Counted from the stretch's first letter, positions 51,938 through 61,661 are shown. The stretch: 64,000 nt of DNA from Planctomycetaceae bacterium (GCA_021372005.1 JAJFVC010000033.1:25984-89983); one strand, 5' to 3'. Numbers and translations: made by a program. The notes: generated by a model not told the origin, from the letters alone.

Positions 51938-52413
51938 TTCCAACCCAACCTTTCTTGCAAAACCCGAAGACCTCGCCGATAGTTGCGATACACCGTGCTG
52001 GTGGACGCATCGGTCAATCGGGCGATCTCGTCGAAGCCGAGTCCGCCCCAGATCCGCGCCACGATCGCCTCGCGTTGATCGTCCGGGAGCTGTTGCAACG
52101 CCTCGGAGGCGGCGTCGGCGTCCAGACGATCGTCGTGGCCGGGCTCGAACCACGAGGGCCGACGCTGGGCGGCGGCGGTCTCGCGCGATTGTCGCCGTCG
52201 TCGGGCGCGGCCCGCGTTTTGAGCCCGGTTGCGCACCACGCGATAAATCCACCCCAACGGGTTATCCGGCGCGGAAGGTTGCCGGACGAGCGTCAAAAAC
52301 GCCTCTTGAACGATGTCCTCGGGCGCGTCGCACCATTGGCGGGCGTAGAGCGTCAAGGCCCGGCTTTGCTCGCGCCACAGTTGCGTCACGGCATCCGGAC
52401 CGAGCGTGCCCAT
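51904..52413 (-). CDS. ECF-type RNA polymerase sigma factor
   Basis: 169 residues. Region 2 is readable as ALTLYARQWCDAPEDIVQEAFLTL (short quote: CDAPEDIVQEAFLTL) and PLGWIYRVVRNRAQN; region 4 as LQQLPDDQREAIVARIWGG, LGFDEIARLTDASTSTVY and RNYRRGLRVLQERL. It redirects RNA polymerase to promoters of an envelope-stress or nutrient regulon. The 5' end lies 49 bp after the stop of the STN-like gene, and the 3' end overlaps the putative anti-sigma gene. Its partner proteins are therefore likely encoded by both neighbours. Confidence 0.92.
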   Translation of the reverse strand: MGTLGPDAVTQLWREQSRALTLYARQWCDAPEDIVQEAFLTLVRQPSAPDNPLGWIYRVVRNRAQNAGRARRRRQSRETAAAQRRPSWFEPGHDDRLDADAASEALQQLPDDQREAIVARIWGGLGFDEIARLTDASTSTVYRNYRRGLRVLQERLGWKCETSNNKTSR

Positions 52414-52462
52414 GCGATTGCGTCCTAGGTCGTCCTCTCAAGAAAAGACACCGCCGCGGGGA

Positions 52463-54325
52463 CTATTTTTCAGCTTTTTTCGGCGGCGACTTCAACCATC
52501 GCTCGATTTCCGCTTGCAAGGGTTGCGATTGCAGCACAATCAGGCATTTCGACGCAGGGTCGAACCAGGCGTCGGCCGATCCGCCCTCGTCGGTCCACGT
52601 GGCGGCGGCAACGCTGGTTTTTAGGCGATGAAGGATGTCGGCGGCGGTTGCGCCCGCGTCGAGCCAGGCGGCGATCGGATAGAACTCCAGCTCGAGCTGT
52701 TGTTCGGCGGCCTCGCGTGTGGTGATTTGAAGGGTTTTAGAGTCCAAGGCTCGATAGACCAGCCCCAGCGGTGTGAGCAATTCGTCGAGCGCGGCGGCCA
52801 ACGGTTGCTTGGCAATCACGATCGAACACGGCACGCCGTCGGAAGTGTCGGCGGCGGCCAACGCGGCGTGGTCGACCAGGATGTCGCATTGGGCGACGCG
52901 AGCCAGATAGCTCAACACCTTGGCCAAGGGGGTCGACTCGTGAAAATTGCCAGTGATCGAACGGCTCAAAACCGTTTGGGTCTGATCGCGCCGCGTGGTT
53001 AGCGTGAAACGTTCGTGCGGCGACGAGCTGCGGAGCGGCTTGCCGCGGGCCAGACGCAGCCGCTCGCAAAACGCCAGAATGTCGTTGTGGTTTTCGGCCG
53101 TCTGATGGACCGTCAGCGAGCCTGGCTCGACGGCAAGGGTGCCGCGTCCGCCGGCCGACTTCCACGCGTCGGGCGCGACCAGACGTTGGATCGTCTCGGC
53201 CAACAGCGCCGCCACGGACTGATCGTTGCCGGTCAGGTCGGAGACGTCGTAGCGGACGGACCGCAAGGCGTTGCGATATTCCGACGGCGCACCGAGGGTG
53301 ACCCGATCGCTTCCGACGGCGACGGCCAGCCCGCGTTGCGCGGCGATCGCCTCCAACACCTTTTCGGGCGTCGTCGACTGCAAATCCACCGAGACGGGGT
53401 CGTCCAGCCCGACACTGAGCGATTGCAGGGCGTCTAGGTCCATCGTGATGGGAATCGCCGCCAGCGACGACAACCAATCCACCGCCTGACGCAACGGTAC
53501 GCGGCTCCATTGGACGCCGGCCAGCGGACTGTTCAGCCGCGCGGCGAAATCGATCGGCTCCGGTGGTTTTTTCTTGATCTCCAGCGGTTTTTTGTCCGTC
53601 GTCGGCGAAGCGGCCGGGGGCGTCTCCGAGGCGTTTTTCTTGGCGGCGTCGAGAGTCGCATCTTTGGAGGACTCCCGCGGCTTTTCCTCGGCGGATGTTT
53701 TGGACGTGGGAGTCGGGGCGGCCGCCGGCGGTTTCACCTCGGCCGACGGTTTTGATTTTGGTTTTGTCTCTTCGGGAGTTTTTTCTTGGGTTGGAGAGTC
53801 CTTAGGCTTTTCCTTCCGAATTTCTTGGCTTGGCTCCGTCGATTTTTCCGGCGTCACGACGGACGGCTTGTCAGGCACGGCGACCGGTTCGGGCGAAGTT
53901 TTGGCGGGCGCCAACTGCAACAACCCATAGGCGACGCCGAACGTCACGAACAGCACGGCGGCCCAGACCGACGGCCAAAACCATCGCGCCGGCGCCGGCG
54001 GCTCCAACTCCAAGGCGACCGGCGCGGCGGCCACGTGATCCAGCGGCGGCGGTCCGCCCGACGACGGCTCAACGGTCGACTCCGGCGACTGGGGCGTCCA
54101 ACCCGACGGCGGCGTCACCTGCACCATGCTTGCGCAGCGAGGGCACTCCAAAATCGTGCCGATGGCCGACGTCGACCGAACGACCAGCCGAGCTTGGCAC
54201 GTCGTGCAAGTGATGCTGAAAAGACCCTGTGGGCCGGCCGCCGTGCCTTTCGAGGCCTTACTGCGTCCGGTAGGTGCGGGCGGCGGTTGTTGGTTTTCGG
54301 AAGGCTCTTGGTTGCGGTGATCCAT
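52463..54325 (-). CDS. Zinc-ribbon, transmembrane, STN-domain-like protein
   Basis: 620 residues from ATG 54325. Residues about 40-70 form a zinc ribbon (CTTCQAR then CPRCAS). A membrane helix follows near residue 120-140 (FWPSVWAAVLFVTFGVAYGL). Residues about 145-260 are a Pro/Lys/Glu-rich linker (KPKSKPSAEVKPPAAAPTPT). The extracytoplasmic C-terminal part has repeated short units like the secretin/TonB N-terminal (STN) fold: LRQAVDWLSSLAAIPITMDL with STTPEKVLEAIAAQRGLAV, then TPLAKVLSYLARVAQCDILV with LAAALDELLTPLGLVYRAL. In TonB systems STN domains transmit signals to anti-sigma factors. Lying just upstream of an ECF sigma factor, it may be a signal transducer here (inference). Confidence 0.75.
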   Translation of the reverse strand: MDHRNQEPSENQQPPPAPTGRSKASKGTAAGPQGLFSITCTTCQARLVVRSTSAIGTILECPRCASMVQVTPPSGWTPQSPESTVEPSSGGPPPLDHVAAAPVALELEPPAPARWFWPSVWAAVLFVTFGVAYGLLQLAPAKTSPEPVAVPDKPSVVTPEKSTEPSQEIRKEKPKDSPTQEKTPEETKPKSKPSAEVKPPAAAPTPTSKTSAEEKPRESSKDATLDAAKKNASETPPAASPTTDKKPLEIKKKPPEPIDFAARLNSPLAGVQWSRVPLRQAVDWLSSLAAIPITMDLDALQSLSVGLDDPVSVDLQSTTPEKVLEAIAAQRGLAVAVGSDRVTLGAPSEYRNALRSVRYDVSDLTGNDQSVAALLAETIQRLVAPDAWKSAGGRGTLAVEPGSLTVHQTAENHNDILAFCERLRLARGKPLRSSSPHERFTLTTRRDQTQTVLSRSITGNFHESTPLAKVLSYLARVAQCDILVDHAALAAADTSDGVPCSIVIAKQPLAAALDELLTPLGLVYRALDSKTLQITTREAAEQQLELEFYPIAAWLDAGATAADILHRLKTSVAAATWTDEGGSADAWFDPASKCLIVLQSQPLQAEIERWLKSPPKKAEK

Positions 54326-54424
54326 CGTCCGGCCGAGATTGAGAAACGGAGTGGCCCTCAATGCTTTCCATTGTACGTCGGCCGGCGAGGATTGTCATCC
54401 GGGGTGGAGGTCGGGTCGCGTGGG

Positions 54425-56218
54425 TCACAGCAGGCGGTCGAGTTGGTCGACGAGCGTTGCGAATTGCGACATCGCCGCGTCGATCGGTTCGGGCCGCTCC
54501 ATGTCGACCCCGGCGTCGCGCAACAGGTCGAGCGGATCTTTCGAGCAGCCGCCGCCGAGGAATTGCAGATAGTCATGCAGCGACTGTGGGGTGCCGCCAA
54601 GCACCCGGTCTGCCAACGCGATGGCCGCCGACATGCCCGTGGCGTATTTGTAGACGTAAAACGCCCGATAAAAATGCGGAATGCGGAGACATTCCAGGTT
54701 CAACGCGTCGTCCAACGCGAAGTCGGGCCCAAAATACAACTTCAACAACTCGCGGTAGATTTCGGTCAGCCGCTCGACCGTCAGCGGCTCGCCCGATTCG
54801 ACCGAGGCGTGGATTTGTTTCTCGAACTCGGCGAACATGGTTTGCCGGACAATCGTGCCGCGCATCGCGTCGATTTGCCGATTGATCAGATAGGCCCGCT
54901 GGCGGTCGTCCCGGGCGTTTTCCATCAGGTGGCGGGCCAGCAGTTGCTCGTTGAACGTGCTGGCCACCTCGGCCACAAAGATCGTGTAGTTGTAATAGAG
55001 ATACGGCTGGCTCTTGGCCGAGTAGTAGCTGTGCATCGAGTGCCCGGCCTCGTGGGCCAGCGTGAACACGTGGTCGAGCACGTCGGACTGGTAGTTCATC
55101 AGGATGTACGGAGCGCCGTCGTAGGAGCCGGCCGAAAAGGCGCCGCTCTGTTTGCCGCGGTTTTCATAGCGATCGCACCATCGGTTCGACAGCCCGGCCT
55201 CCAGCACGCCGCAATAGTCGTCGCCCAGGGGACGGAGCGCCTTCAACACCGCCGCGACCGCCTGATTCCATGAGTGGCGAGTCTGACGCTCCGCCAGAAT
55301 CGGCACGTAGGTGTCGTAGTGGTGGAGGTCGCGGAGCCGCATCTTGCGACGCCGCACGTCGTAGTAATGATGCACGGCGGGCAGGTGTCGATGGACGGTC
55401 TCGATCAGGTTGTCATAGACCGAAACCGACACCCGATCGGGAAACAACGCCGCCTCCAACGCGCTCGGGTAGTTGCGGACCCGGGCGTAATACACGTCGC
55501 GTTGGACCGAGCCGGCCAGCGTGGCGGCCAACGTGTGCCGGTGTTCGGCATAGTGGCGATAGTATTGATGAAACGCCGCCTTGCGCACGGACCGGCGAGG
55601 CGAGTGCATCAGCGCGCTGAACGTGGCGTGACTCAGCTCGATCTTCTCGCCGCGGTCGTTGCGGATCGCGCCGAACCGCAGATCGGCGTCGTTCAACTGA
55701 TGGAACGCATGGCCGACGGCCTGCGCCATTTCGGTCTGCATGGCCAGTAGTCGTTCCTCGCGGCGGCCGAGCGTGTGCGGTTTGTAACGCAGCAGCCGGG
55801 TCAACATCAATCGGTAGGGGGCCAGCGCCGGCGACGCCAGGAATCGTTTCATCCGGGCGCTGGGGATGGCCAAAATCTCCGGGCGGATGTAGCTGGCCGC
55901 CTCGGACGCCCGACTGGCCACGTTCATGTAGCGGCCGAACATCCGTTGATAGGCGTCGGCCGTGGTGTCTTCGGTGGTTTTCAGGTGGGCGTAGACGCCG
56001 AGCCGCTCGCCCAATCGGTCGAACGTCTCGTCGAACTTCAGACACTCGGCCAGTCGTGCGGCGCTATGGCCCAACGTGTTTTGAAACGGGGCGTAGCCGG
56101 CGATCCGTTGCTCCCAATCGACGAAGGCTTGCTGCCAAGCGTCGTCGTTGGCCCAAAGGCTTGAAAGATCCCAGGTGTCGGCCGTTTTGACTTGGCTGCG
56201 AATCGGAATCGTGGACAT
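54425..56218 (-). CDS. pepF: Oligoendopeptidase F (M3 family)
   Basis: 597 residues from ATG 56218; the earlier frame lacks a ribosome site. The thimet-type zinc site reads FTLAHEAGHSMHSYYS (HEAGH), with the third ligand Glu in IFVAEVASTFNEQLL. The N-terminal domain (WDLSSLWANDDAWQQAF) and YFGPDFALDDALNLECLRIP near the end match PepF. These enzymes cut short oligopeptides, normally in the cytoplasm; no signal peptide is seen. Slightly weak ribosome site (GAGAAAAG, rather far). Normal family length. Confidence 0.94.
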   Translation of the reverse strand: MSTIPIRSQVKTADTWDLSSLWANDDAWQQAFVDWEQRIAGYAPFQNTLGHSAARLAECLKFDETFDRLGERLGVYAHLKTTEDTTADAYQRMFGRYMNVASRASEAASYIRPEILAIPSARMKRFLASPALAPYRLMLTRLLRYKPHTLGRREERLLAMQTEMAQAVGHAFHQLNDADLRFGAIRNDRGEKIELSHATFSALMHSPRRSVRKAAFHQYYRHYAEHRHTLAATLAGSVQRDVYYARVRNYPSALEAALFPDRVSVSVYDNLIETVHRHLPAVHHYYDVRRRKMRLRDLHHYDTYVPILAERQTRHSWNQAVAAVLKALRPLGDDYCGVLEAGLSNRWCDRYENRGKQSGAFSAGSYDGAPYILMNYQSDVLDHVFTLAHEAGHSMHSYYSAKSQPYLYYNYTIFVAEVASTFNEQLLARHLMENARDDRQRAYLINRQIDAMRGTIVRQTMFAEFEKQIHASVESGEPLTVERLTEIYRELLKLYFGPDFALDDALNLECLRIPHFYRAFYVYKYATGMSAAIALADRVLGGTPQSLHDYLQFLGGGCSKDPLDLLRDAGVDMERPEPIDAAMSQFATLVDQLDRLL

Positions 56219-56500
56219 GGGCGTGCGTCTTTTCTCGGGTGTTCGGCGGTAAGCAAGGCGGCAGAACAATCGTCCAGTCGGCCTGCGATTTTCCAAGGAA
56301 TCGTCCGCTATTTTGCAGAAATCGCGTCGAACCACAAGCGGTTGGGTTAAGCTCCGCAAAGTGAGGGTTTGGAGCAATTTCGCCGGAAAACACCCCAGGT
56401 AGGGGGTGCAAGGCGTCGGAGAAATCCGGTATCTTGGAAAGAAGTCTTTTAAGGGGCCGTTTTTCGCAGTGTTTTTGTCGAGACGGGTGGTGAAATAAAA

Positions 56501-57352
56501 ATGTGCACGCTGGCGATTTTGTACCGCGTCGCCCGCGGTACGCCCATCTTAGTGGCAGCCAATCGTGATGAGCGCTTTGATCGACCGACGCAGTATCCGA
56601 AGATTCAATCGGGGACGCCGCGGGTGGTGTGCGGGATTGATCGGCAAGCGGGCGGGACGTGGTTGGGGGTGAACCAATACGGGTTGTTTTGCGCCGTAGG
56701 CAACCGTCCGAAGCGGGGGGCGCCGCTGGAGCCGCGTTCCCGGGGGTTGCTTTGCCGTGAATTGCTTGAATTGAAAACGGCCAAGGACGCCGCCGCCCAT
56801 GCCGCCAAGGAACTGAGCACGGGGGCGTACGCCGGGGCCAATTACATCTGTGCGGACGGTCGCTACGCCGCGGTGGTCCACGGCGGCGATTGCGTCGAGG
56901 TCGTGGAACTGTCGCCCGGTCTGCATGTGGTCACCAACGGCAACGTGGACGATTTCCGCGACGAGCGGCACGAGTTCGTTCGCCGCATGTTGACGCTGCA
57001 CACGTTGGATTCGGCGGTGACGTTTTTGGCGGTGGCCAGCCGCGTGTTTTCGCGGAGACCCAACGACGACGGACGCCGCGGCGTGGTGTTTTCCGACGGG
57101 GAGTACGGCACGGTCTCGTCGACGTTGTTGGCGCTGCCTCGGAAGATTCAGCAGGCCGTGTTTCAATACGCATCGGGTACGCCGTGCGATTGCGCCTACG
57201 ACGATCTTTCTGCATTGCTCCGACAGGTGCTTTCGACCGATCGCAGCCGAAAAAACCAGGAAGGCAACGGCGAGGCCGCCAAGTCGCGCGAAAAGACGAA
57301 GGCGGTGGCCGGCAAGTCGAAGGAGCTCGTCAAAAAAGGCAAGGGGCATTGA
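56501..57352 (+). CDS. NRDE (TANGO2-like) family protein
   Basis: 283 residues. The invariant start MCTLAILYR with Cys2, which can become an N-terminal nucleophile after Met removal, and the motif AANRDERFDRPT place it in the NRDE family. TWLGVNQYGLFCAVGNR, a SRGLLCRELLEL helix and FSDGEYGTVSSTLLAL fit. The function of bacterial members is not settled (heme handling has been proposed for TANGO2). The last 35 residues form a Lys-rich tail (KTKAVAGKSKELVKKGKGH) not typical of the family. It lies 162 bp upstream of thiC on the same strand. Confidence 0.9.
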   Translation: MCTLAILYRVARGTPILVAANRDERFDRPTQYPKIQSGTPRVVCGIDRQAGGTWLGVNQYGLFCAVGNRPKRGAPLEPRSRGLLCRELLELKTAKDAAAHAAKELSTGAYAGANYICADGRYAAVVHGGDCVEVVELSPGLHVVTNGNVDDFRDERHEFVRRMLTLHTLDSAVTFLAVASRVFSRRPNDDGRRGVVFSDGEYGTVSSTLLALPRKIQQAVFQYASGTPCDCAYDDLSALLRQVLSTDRSRKNQEGNGEAAKSREKTKAVAGKSKELVKKGKGH

Positions 57353-57514
57353 ACGTCCCGATCGTCGCCCCGGCGTTTTTTTCTTGCAAAGACCCGCGAC
57401 CCGCCTGTCTGTTGCATCGTCAACGGCAAGAAAATATGGATGGCATCTCGCGGCGAAAATCGTTCGTCCGCCGCACTATTTTTTTGCCGACCTTGATCGT
57501 CGGCTTCCTGAACC

Positions 57515-58822
57515 ATGACGCAAATTGAATCCGCCCGAGCCGGCCGCGTGACGCCCGAAATGGAGGCGGTCGCCCAAGCCGAGCAGCTTGATCCTTCCTT
57601 GGTCCGCGACGAAGTGGCGCGTGGGCGGATGGTCATTCCGGCCAACAAAACCCATTTGGCCAAGGGGCTTCAGCCGATCGGCATCGGCGTGGCCGCGCGG
57701 ACGAAAATCAACGCGAACATCGGCAAGTCGGCCGTGTCGAGCAATTCGGAGTGCGAGCTGGAAAAACTGACGCTGGCCGTCCGGTACGGCTCGGACACCG
57801 TGATGGATTTGTCGACCGGTCCGGAGATCGACGCGGTCCGGGCCCGCATCATCGAGGCCGCCACGGTGCCGGTCGGCACGGTGCCGATCTATCAGGTGGT
57901 CCAACAGCTCGACGACATCGTCGACATGCAGCCGCGGGATTTTTTGGACGTGGTGGAACGTCAGGCTCGACAGGGCATCGACTACATGACGATCCACTGC
58001 GGGCTGCTGCGCGAACATCTGCCCTTGACCGAGCGGCGCGTGACGGGCATCGTCAGCCGCGGCGGATCGTTGGTGGCCAAATGGATGTTGGCCCACAAGG
58101 AGGAAAATCCGTTCTATACCCATTTCGACGAGTTGTGCGACATCCTTTACGCGCACGACGTGACGTGGAGCCTCGGCGACGGGTTGCGGCCCGGCTCGTT
58201 GGCCGACGCCAGCGACGAGGCGCAATTCGCCGAACTGAAAGTGATGGGCCAGTTGGGTCGCCGCGCCCGGCAGCGCAACTGCCAGGTGATGATCGAGGGG
58301 CCGGGCCACGTGCCGATGGATCAGATCGAGCGGAACATGCGGATCGAGCAAGAGCTTTGCGACGAGGCTCCGTTCTATGTGTTGGGGCCGATCGTGACGG
58401 ACATAGCACCGGGCTACGACCACATCACCAGCGCGATCGGGGCGTCGCTGGCCGCCTGGCACGGCGCGGCGATGCTGTGCTACGTGACGCCGAAGGAGCA
58501 TCTGGGCCTGCCCAATCTGGACGACGTCCGCCAGGGCGTGATCGCGTACAAGATCGCGGCCCACGCGGCCGACGTGGCGCGCGGTCGGGTGGGCGCCCGC
58601 CAGCGCGACGATGCGATGAGCCGGGCCCGATTCGCGTTCGATTGGCCCGAGCAGTTTCGGCTGGCTCTCGATCCGGAAACCGCCCGACGCATGCACGACG
58701 AAACGCTGCCCGAGGCGAAGGATAAAACCTCGCACTATTGCAGCATGTGCGGGCCGAAGTTCTGCTCGATGAAAACCACCGAGGAACTGCGACGACTGAT
58801 GCGTGAGAAAGCGGACGGTTGA
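57515..58822 (+). CDS. thiC: Phosphomethylpyrimidine synthase ThiC
   Basis: 435 residues, the short form of ThiC. Hallmarks: [94 protein letters not shown] and [13 protein letters not shown]. The C-terminal radical-SAM cluster motif CSMCGPKFC is intact. It rearranges AIR into the thiamine pyrimidine with S-adenosylmethionine. Frequently thiC is governed by a TPP riboswitch, but none is visible in the 162 bp upstream. The ATG at 57515 has no clear ribosome site. Confidence 0.97.
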   Translation: MTQIESARAGRVTPEMEAVAQAEQLDPSLVRDEVARGRMVIPANKTHLAKGLQPIGIGVAARTKINANIGKSAVSSNSECELEKLTLAVRYGSDTVMDLSTGPEIDAVRARIIEAATVPVGTVPIYQVVQQLDDIVDMQPRDFLDVVERQARQGIDYMTIHCGLLREHLPLTERRVTGIVSRGGSLVAKWMLAHKEENPFYTHFDELCDILYAHDVTWSLGDGLRPGSLADASDEAQFAELKVMGQLGRRARQRNCQVMIEGPGHVPMDQIERNMRIEQELCDEAPFYVLGPIVTDIAPGYDHITSAIGASLAAWHGAAMLCYVTPKEHLGLPNLDDVRQGVIAYKIAAHAADVARGRVGARQRDDAMSRARFAFDWPEQFRLALDPETARRMHDETLPEAKDKTSHYCSMCGPKFCSMKTTEELRRLMREKADG

Positions 58823-58873
58823 CGTTGTCGCCACGAGGGGCTCGACGGAAAAAAACGAGCGACGAGCTTTGCT

Positions 58874-60169
58874 ATGAGCGACCGATTGCCCGCACCGTCC
58901 TCGCCTCGTCGTTCGTCGTGGACCGCCGTGTTCGCCTGGGCGATGTACGATTGGGCCAACAGCGCGTACTCGACGTTGCTGATCACCGTGGTGTTGCATT
59001 ACGTGCAGGAGATCGTGTTGCCGGATCGTCGCGGTCCGGCGGCGTTCGCTTGGGGCATCGGGTCGGCGATGTTCGCGGCGGCGCTGTTGTCGCCGTTGGT
59101 CGGCGCGGCGGCGGACGCCAATCGCAGCAAGCGTCGCTGGCTGGCCGTGACGGCGCTGGGCGGATCGGCGGCCGCGCTGGGCATGGCGGCGGCGCCGCCC
59201 GATCAGCCGTGGTTGGTCCTCGCGGCATTTGTTGCGATGGGCCTATGCTTCGAGCTGTCGTTGGTGCCCTACAACGGATTCTTGCCGGAGATTACGACCG
59301 AGGCCACGATCAACCGCGTCTCGGCGTTCGGATTTGCCTTGGGTTATCTCGGCGGCGCCATCCCGTTGGCGCTGATTTGGCTGATCGTCGATCGGGGACG
59401 CGGCGCGTTCGGGTTGAGCGAAGCCGGCGTGGACCGTTTGGGCATTTTGCTGCTGGGCGCTTGGTGGGGCGCGTTCAGCCTTCCGGCCTTATGGGTGTTG
59501 CGCGATCGACAGCCGCCGCCCGATCGACGCGCGACGTGGACGCAGACCTGGCGAACGGCCGCCGGACAGGTCGGGCGTACGCTGGTCCACGTGCGGCAAT
59601 TTCCTCAACTGATGCTGTTTCTGGTTGGATTCCTGTTTTACAACGACGGCATCCAAACGGTCATCACCCAATCGAACACGCTGGCCAGCAAGGAGCTGCA
59701 ATTCTCGATCCACGAGTTGTTCGCCCTGGTGTTGGCCATCCAGTTGGTGGCGCTGCCCGGCTCGCTGCTGGTCGGGTGGCTTTCGGACCGCGTGGGCCAA
59801 AAGCCCGTGTTGCTCGGCTGCTTGGCCGTGTGGGTCGCGTTGCCGCTGACGGCGTTGGTGGTCCACAACAAGACGACTTTTTGGGTGCTGGGCCTGGCGT
59901 TGGCGCTGGTGTTGGGCGGCACGCAATCGGTCGGCCGTGCGATCATGGGCGTGCTGACTCCTCGGCGGCGCGAGGCCGAGTTTTTCGGGTTTTTCAACGT
60001 GTCGGGCAAGGCGGCCAGCGTGTTGGGGGTGGTGCAATTCGGCGCAGTCATGATGGCGACCGGCAATGCGCGGTGGGCCGCCGTCAGCTTGCTGGTTTTC
60101 TTCCTGATCGGCGGCGCGCTGGTCTGGCGCGTCGATCTGACCGAGGGCCGTCGTCAGGCGGATCCTTGA
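58874..60169 (+). CDS. MFS transporter, UMF1/Atg22-like
   Basis: 431 residues, about twelve membrane helices. The N-terminal AWAMYDWANSAYSTLLITVV segment is the recognised signature of the UMF1 (Atg22-like) branch, together with LVGAAADANRSKRRWLAV, VPYNGFLPEITTE, RVSAFGFALGYLGGA, FYNDGIQTVITQSNTLASKE and LGGTQSVGRAIMGVLTP. Eukaryotic Atg22 exports amino acids from vacuoles; bacterial substrates are unknown. Starts 51 bp after thiC and could be cotranscribed, so a thiamine-precursor role is conceivable but unsupported. Confidence 0.88.
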   Translation: MSDRLPAPSSPRRSSWTAVFAWAMYDWANSAYSTLLITVVLHYVQEIVLPDRRGPAAFAWGIGSAMFAAALLSPLVGAAADANRSKRRWLAVTALGGSAAALGMAAAPPDQPWLVLAAFVAMGLCFELSLVPYNGFLPEITTEATINRVSAFGFALGYLGGAIPLALIWLIVDRGRGAFGLSEAGVDRLGILLLGAWWGAFSLPALWVLRDRQPPPDRRATWTQTWRTAAGQVGRTLVHVRQFPQLMLFLVGFLFYNDGIQTVITQSNTLASKELQFSIHELFALVLAIQLVALPGSLLVGWLSDRVGQKPVLLGCLAVWVALPLTALVVHNKTTFWVLGLALALVLGGTQSVGRAIMGVLTPRRREAEFFGFFNVSGKAASVLGVVQFGAVMMATGNARWAAVSLLVFFLIGGALVWRVDLTEGRRQADP

Positions 60170-60371
60170 CGCATTGGGGTCGGCCGTTCGATGCGGTTTT
60201 AACCATTTCTTTCAGCAAGCCGGCGACGTTTGTGAGAGGACCCCGATTGTGAGGGGCCGATTGCGATTCGAGCCAACAACGGCGGAAGTCCACGCAACCA
60301 CTGGCCGGCGGATCGCCTCTACGATAGAATACAATGTTCGTGCGGTCAGGATACGCTCGGCGCATAAAAAA

Positions 60372-60404
60372 TGAGGGTGCTTGCTCGCCGGTACAAGACC
60401 CTCA
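60372..60404 (+). promoter_or_regulatory. Leader hairpin upstream of carA
   Basis: TGAGGGT-g-CTTG (60372-60383) pairs with CAAG-ACCCTCA (60394-60404): 11 base pairs with one bulged G and a 10-base loop. No T-run follows, so it is not a simple terminator. It may be a leader-RNA element or a DNA operator. Confidence 0.6.
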
Positions 60405-60428
60405 CTTGTGGCTGCCCGGATTGCGTAA

Positions 60429-60446
60429 TTTGTGAAAATTCACAAA
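60429..60446. promoter_or_regulatory. Operator-like palindrome upstream of carA
   Basis: TTTGTGAA and its exact inverse TTCACAAA separated by two bases, within a GC-rich genome. It lies about 80 bp before the carA start and is a good candidate binding site for a dimeric regulator of pyrimidine or arginine synthesis. The binding protein cannot be named. Confidence 0.6.
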
Positions 60447-60528
60447 CCGGAGACCCGCAGCCGTTAGAAGGTGTATCGGGTCGAGTTGCTGCCGGACTTT
60501 ACAGCCCCCCCAAAAAGATAGAGCTGCC

Positions 60529-61650
60529 ATGTCGCGGATTGCCAAACTTGCTTTGGAAGATGGGACCGTGTTGACCGGAACGGCCTTTGGGGCTGACGGC
60601 GAGGTGGACGGCGAGGTTTGTTTCAATACCTCGATGACCGGTTATCAAGAGATTTTGACCGATCCGAGCTACCGCGGTCAGATCGTCACGATGACCTATA
60701 CGGAGATCGGCAATTACGGGATCAACGCCGAGGACGTCGAAAGCCACAAGCCGCATTTGTCCGGGTTCATCGTCCGCGAAAAGAGCCGGCGAGTGAGCAA
60801 TTTCCGCGCCGAAGAGGATCTGGACCACTATTTGAAACACTGGGGCATCGTCGGATTGGAGGGCATCGACACCCGATCACTAGTCCGCCGGCTTCGCACC
60901 CAAGGGGCGATGAAGGGCGTGCTGTCGTCGGTCGATCTGGACGACGCCCGATTGGTCGAAAAGGCCAAGGCGAGTCCGGGGCTGGTGGGCCGTGATTTGG
61001 TCCGCGAAGTGATGCCCGACCAACCTCGCGTTTGGACCGACGCCTTGAGTCCCTGGGTCCCTCTGCGACCGACCGAATACGTAGCGCCGGGCGTCGACGC
61101 GCCGCACGTGGTCGCGTTGGACTACGGCATGAAATGGAACATCGCCCGGCATCTGTTCAGCATGGGCTGCCGCGTGACGGTGTTGCCCGGCACGGCCACG
61201 GCCGACGACGTGTTGGCGCAAAAGCCCGACGGCGTTTTTTTGTCGAACGGCCCCGGCGATCCCGAGCCGTTGACCTACGCCCAAGAGACCATTCGTCAGT
61301 TGTTGGGCAAGCGGCCGATCTTCGGCATCTGTTTGGGCCATCAGTTGTTGTCGCTGGCCTGCGGCGCGAAGACGTACAAGCTGAAGTTCGGCCACCGTGG
61401 GGCGAATCAGCCGGTGATGAACCATGCGACCGGCCGAGTGGAAATCACCACGCAAAACCACGGGTTCGCCGTCGCCCCCGATTCGCTGCCCGACGACTTG
61501 GAAGTGACCCACATCAACCTGAACGACAACACGATCGAAGGCGTTCGGCATCGTCGCGCGCCGGCCTTCAGCGTTCAATATCATCCGGAGGCCTCGGCCG
61601 GTCCGCACGACAGCAGCTATCTGTTCGGCCAGTTTCGGGCCATGCTCTGA
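60529..61650 (+). CDS. carA: Carbamoyl-phosphate synthase small (glutaminase) subunit
   Basis: 373 residues. N-terminal domain: LALEDGTVLTGTAFGADG, SMTGYQEILTDPSY, GIEGIDTRSL-like block GLEGIDTRSLVRRLRTQGAM. C-terminal class I amidotransferase: VALDYGMKWNIAR, FLSNGPGDP, nucleophile in FGICLGHQLLSLA, TSQNHGFAV-type block TTQNHGFAVAPDSLP, and catalytic His/Glu in VQYHPEASAGPHDSSYLF. It delivers ammonia from glutamine to CarB for arginine and pyrimidine synthesis. carB is not adjacent downstream, where a repeat region begins 17 bp later. No good ribosome site. Confidence 0.97.
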   Translation: MSRIAKLALEDGTVLTGTAFGADGEVDGEVCFNTSMTGYQEILTDPSYRGQIVTMTYTEIGNYGINAEDVESHKPHLSGFIVREKSRRVSNFRAEEDLDHYLKHWGIVGLEGIDTRSLVRRLRTQGAMKGVLSSVDLDDARLVEKAKASPGLVGRDLVREVMPDQPRVWTDALSPWVPLRPTEYVAPGVDAPHVVALDYGMKWNIARHLFSMGCRVTVLPGTATADDVLAQKPDGVFLSNGPGDPEPLTYAQETIRQLLGKRPIFGICLGHQLLSLACGAKTYKLKFGHRGANQPVMNHATGRVEITTQNHGFAVAPDSLPDDLEVTHINLNDNTIEGVRHRRAPAFSVQYHPEASAGPHDSSYLFGQFRAML

Positions 61651-61661
61651 CCAAAAGAGGA

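Larger units (their letters stand above)
60170..60528. other. Intergenic region upstream of carA
   Basis: About 360 bp. It holds a hairpin (60372-60404) and a near-perfect palindrome (60429-60446), listed separately. TAGAAT and TACAAT words near 60325-60336 could be -10 elements, but no convincing -35 partner is seen. Confidence 0.5.
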
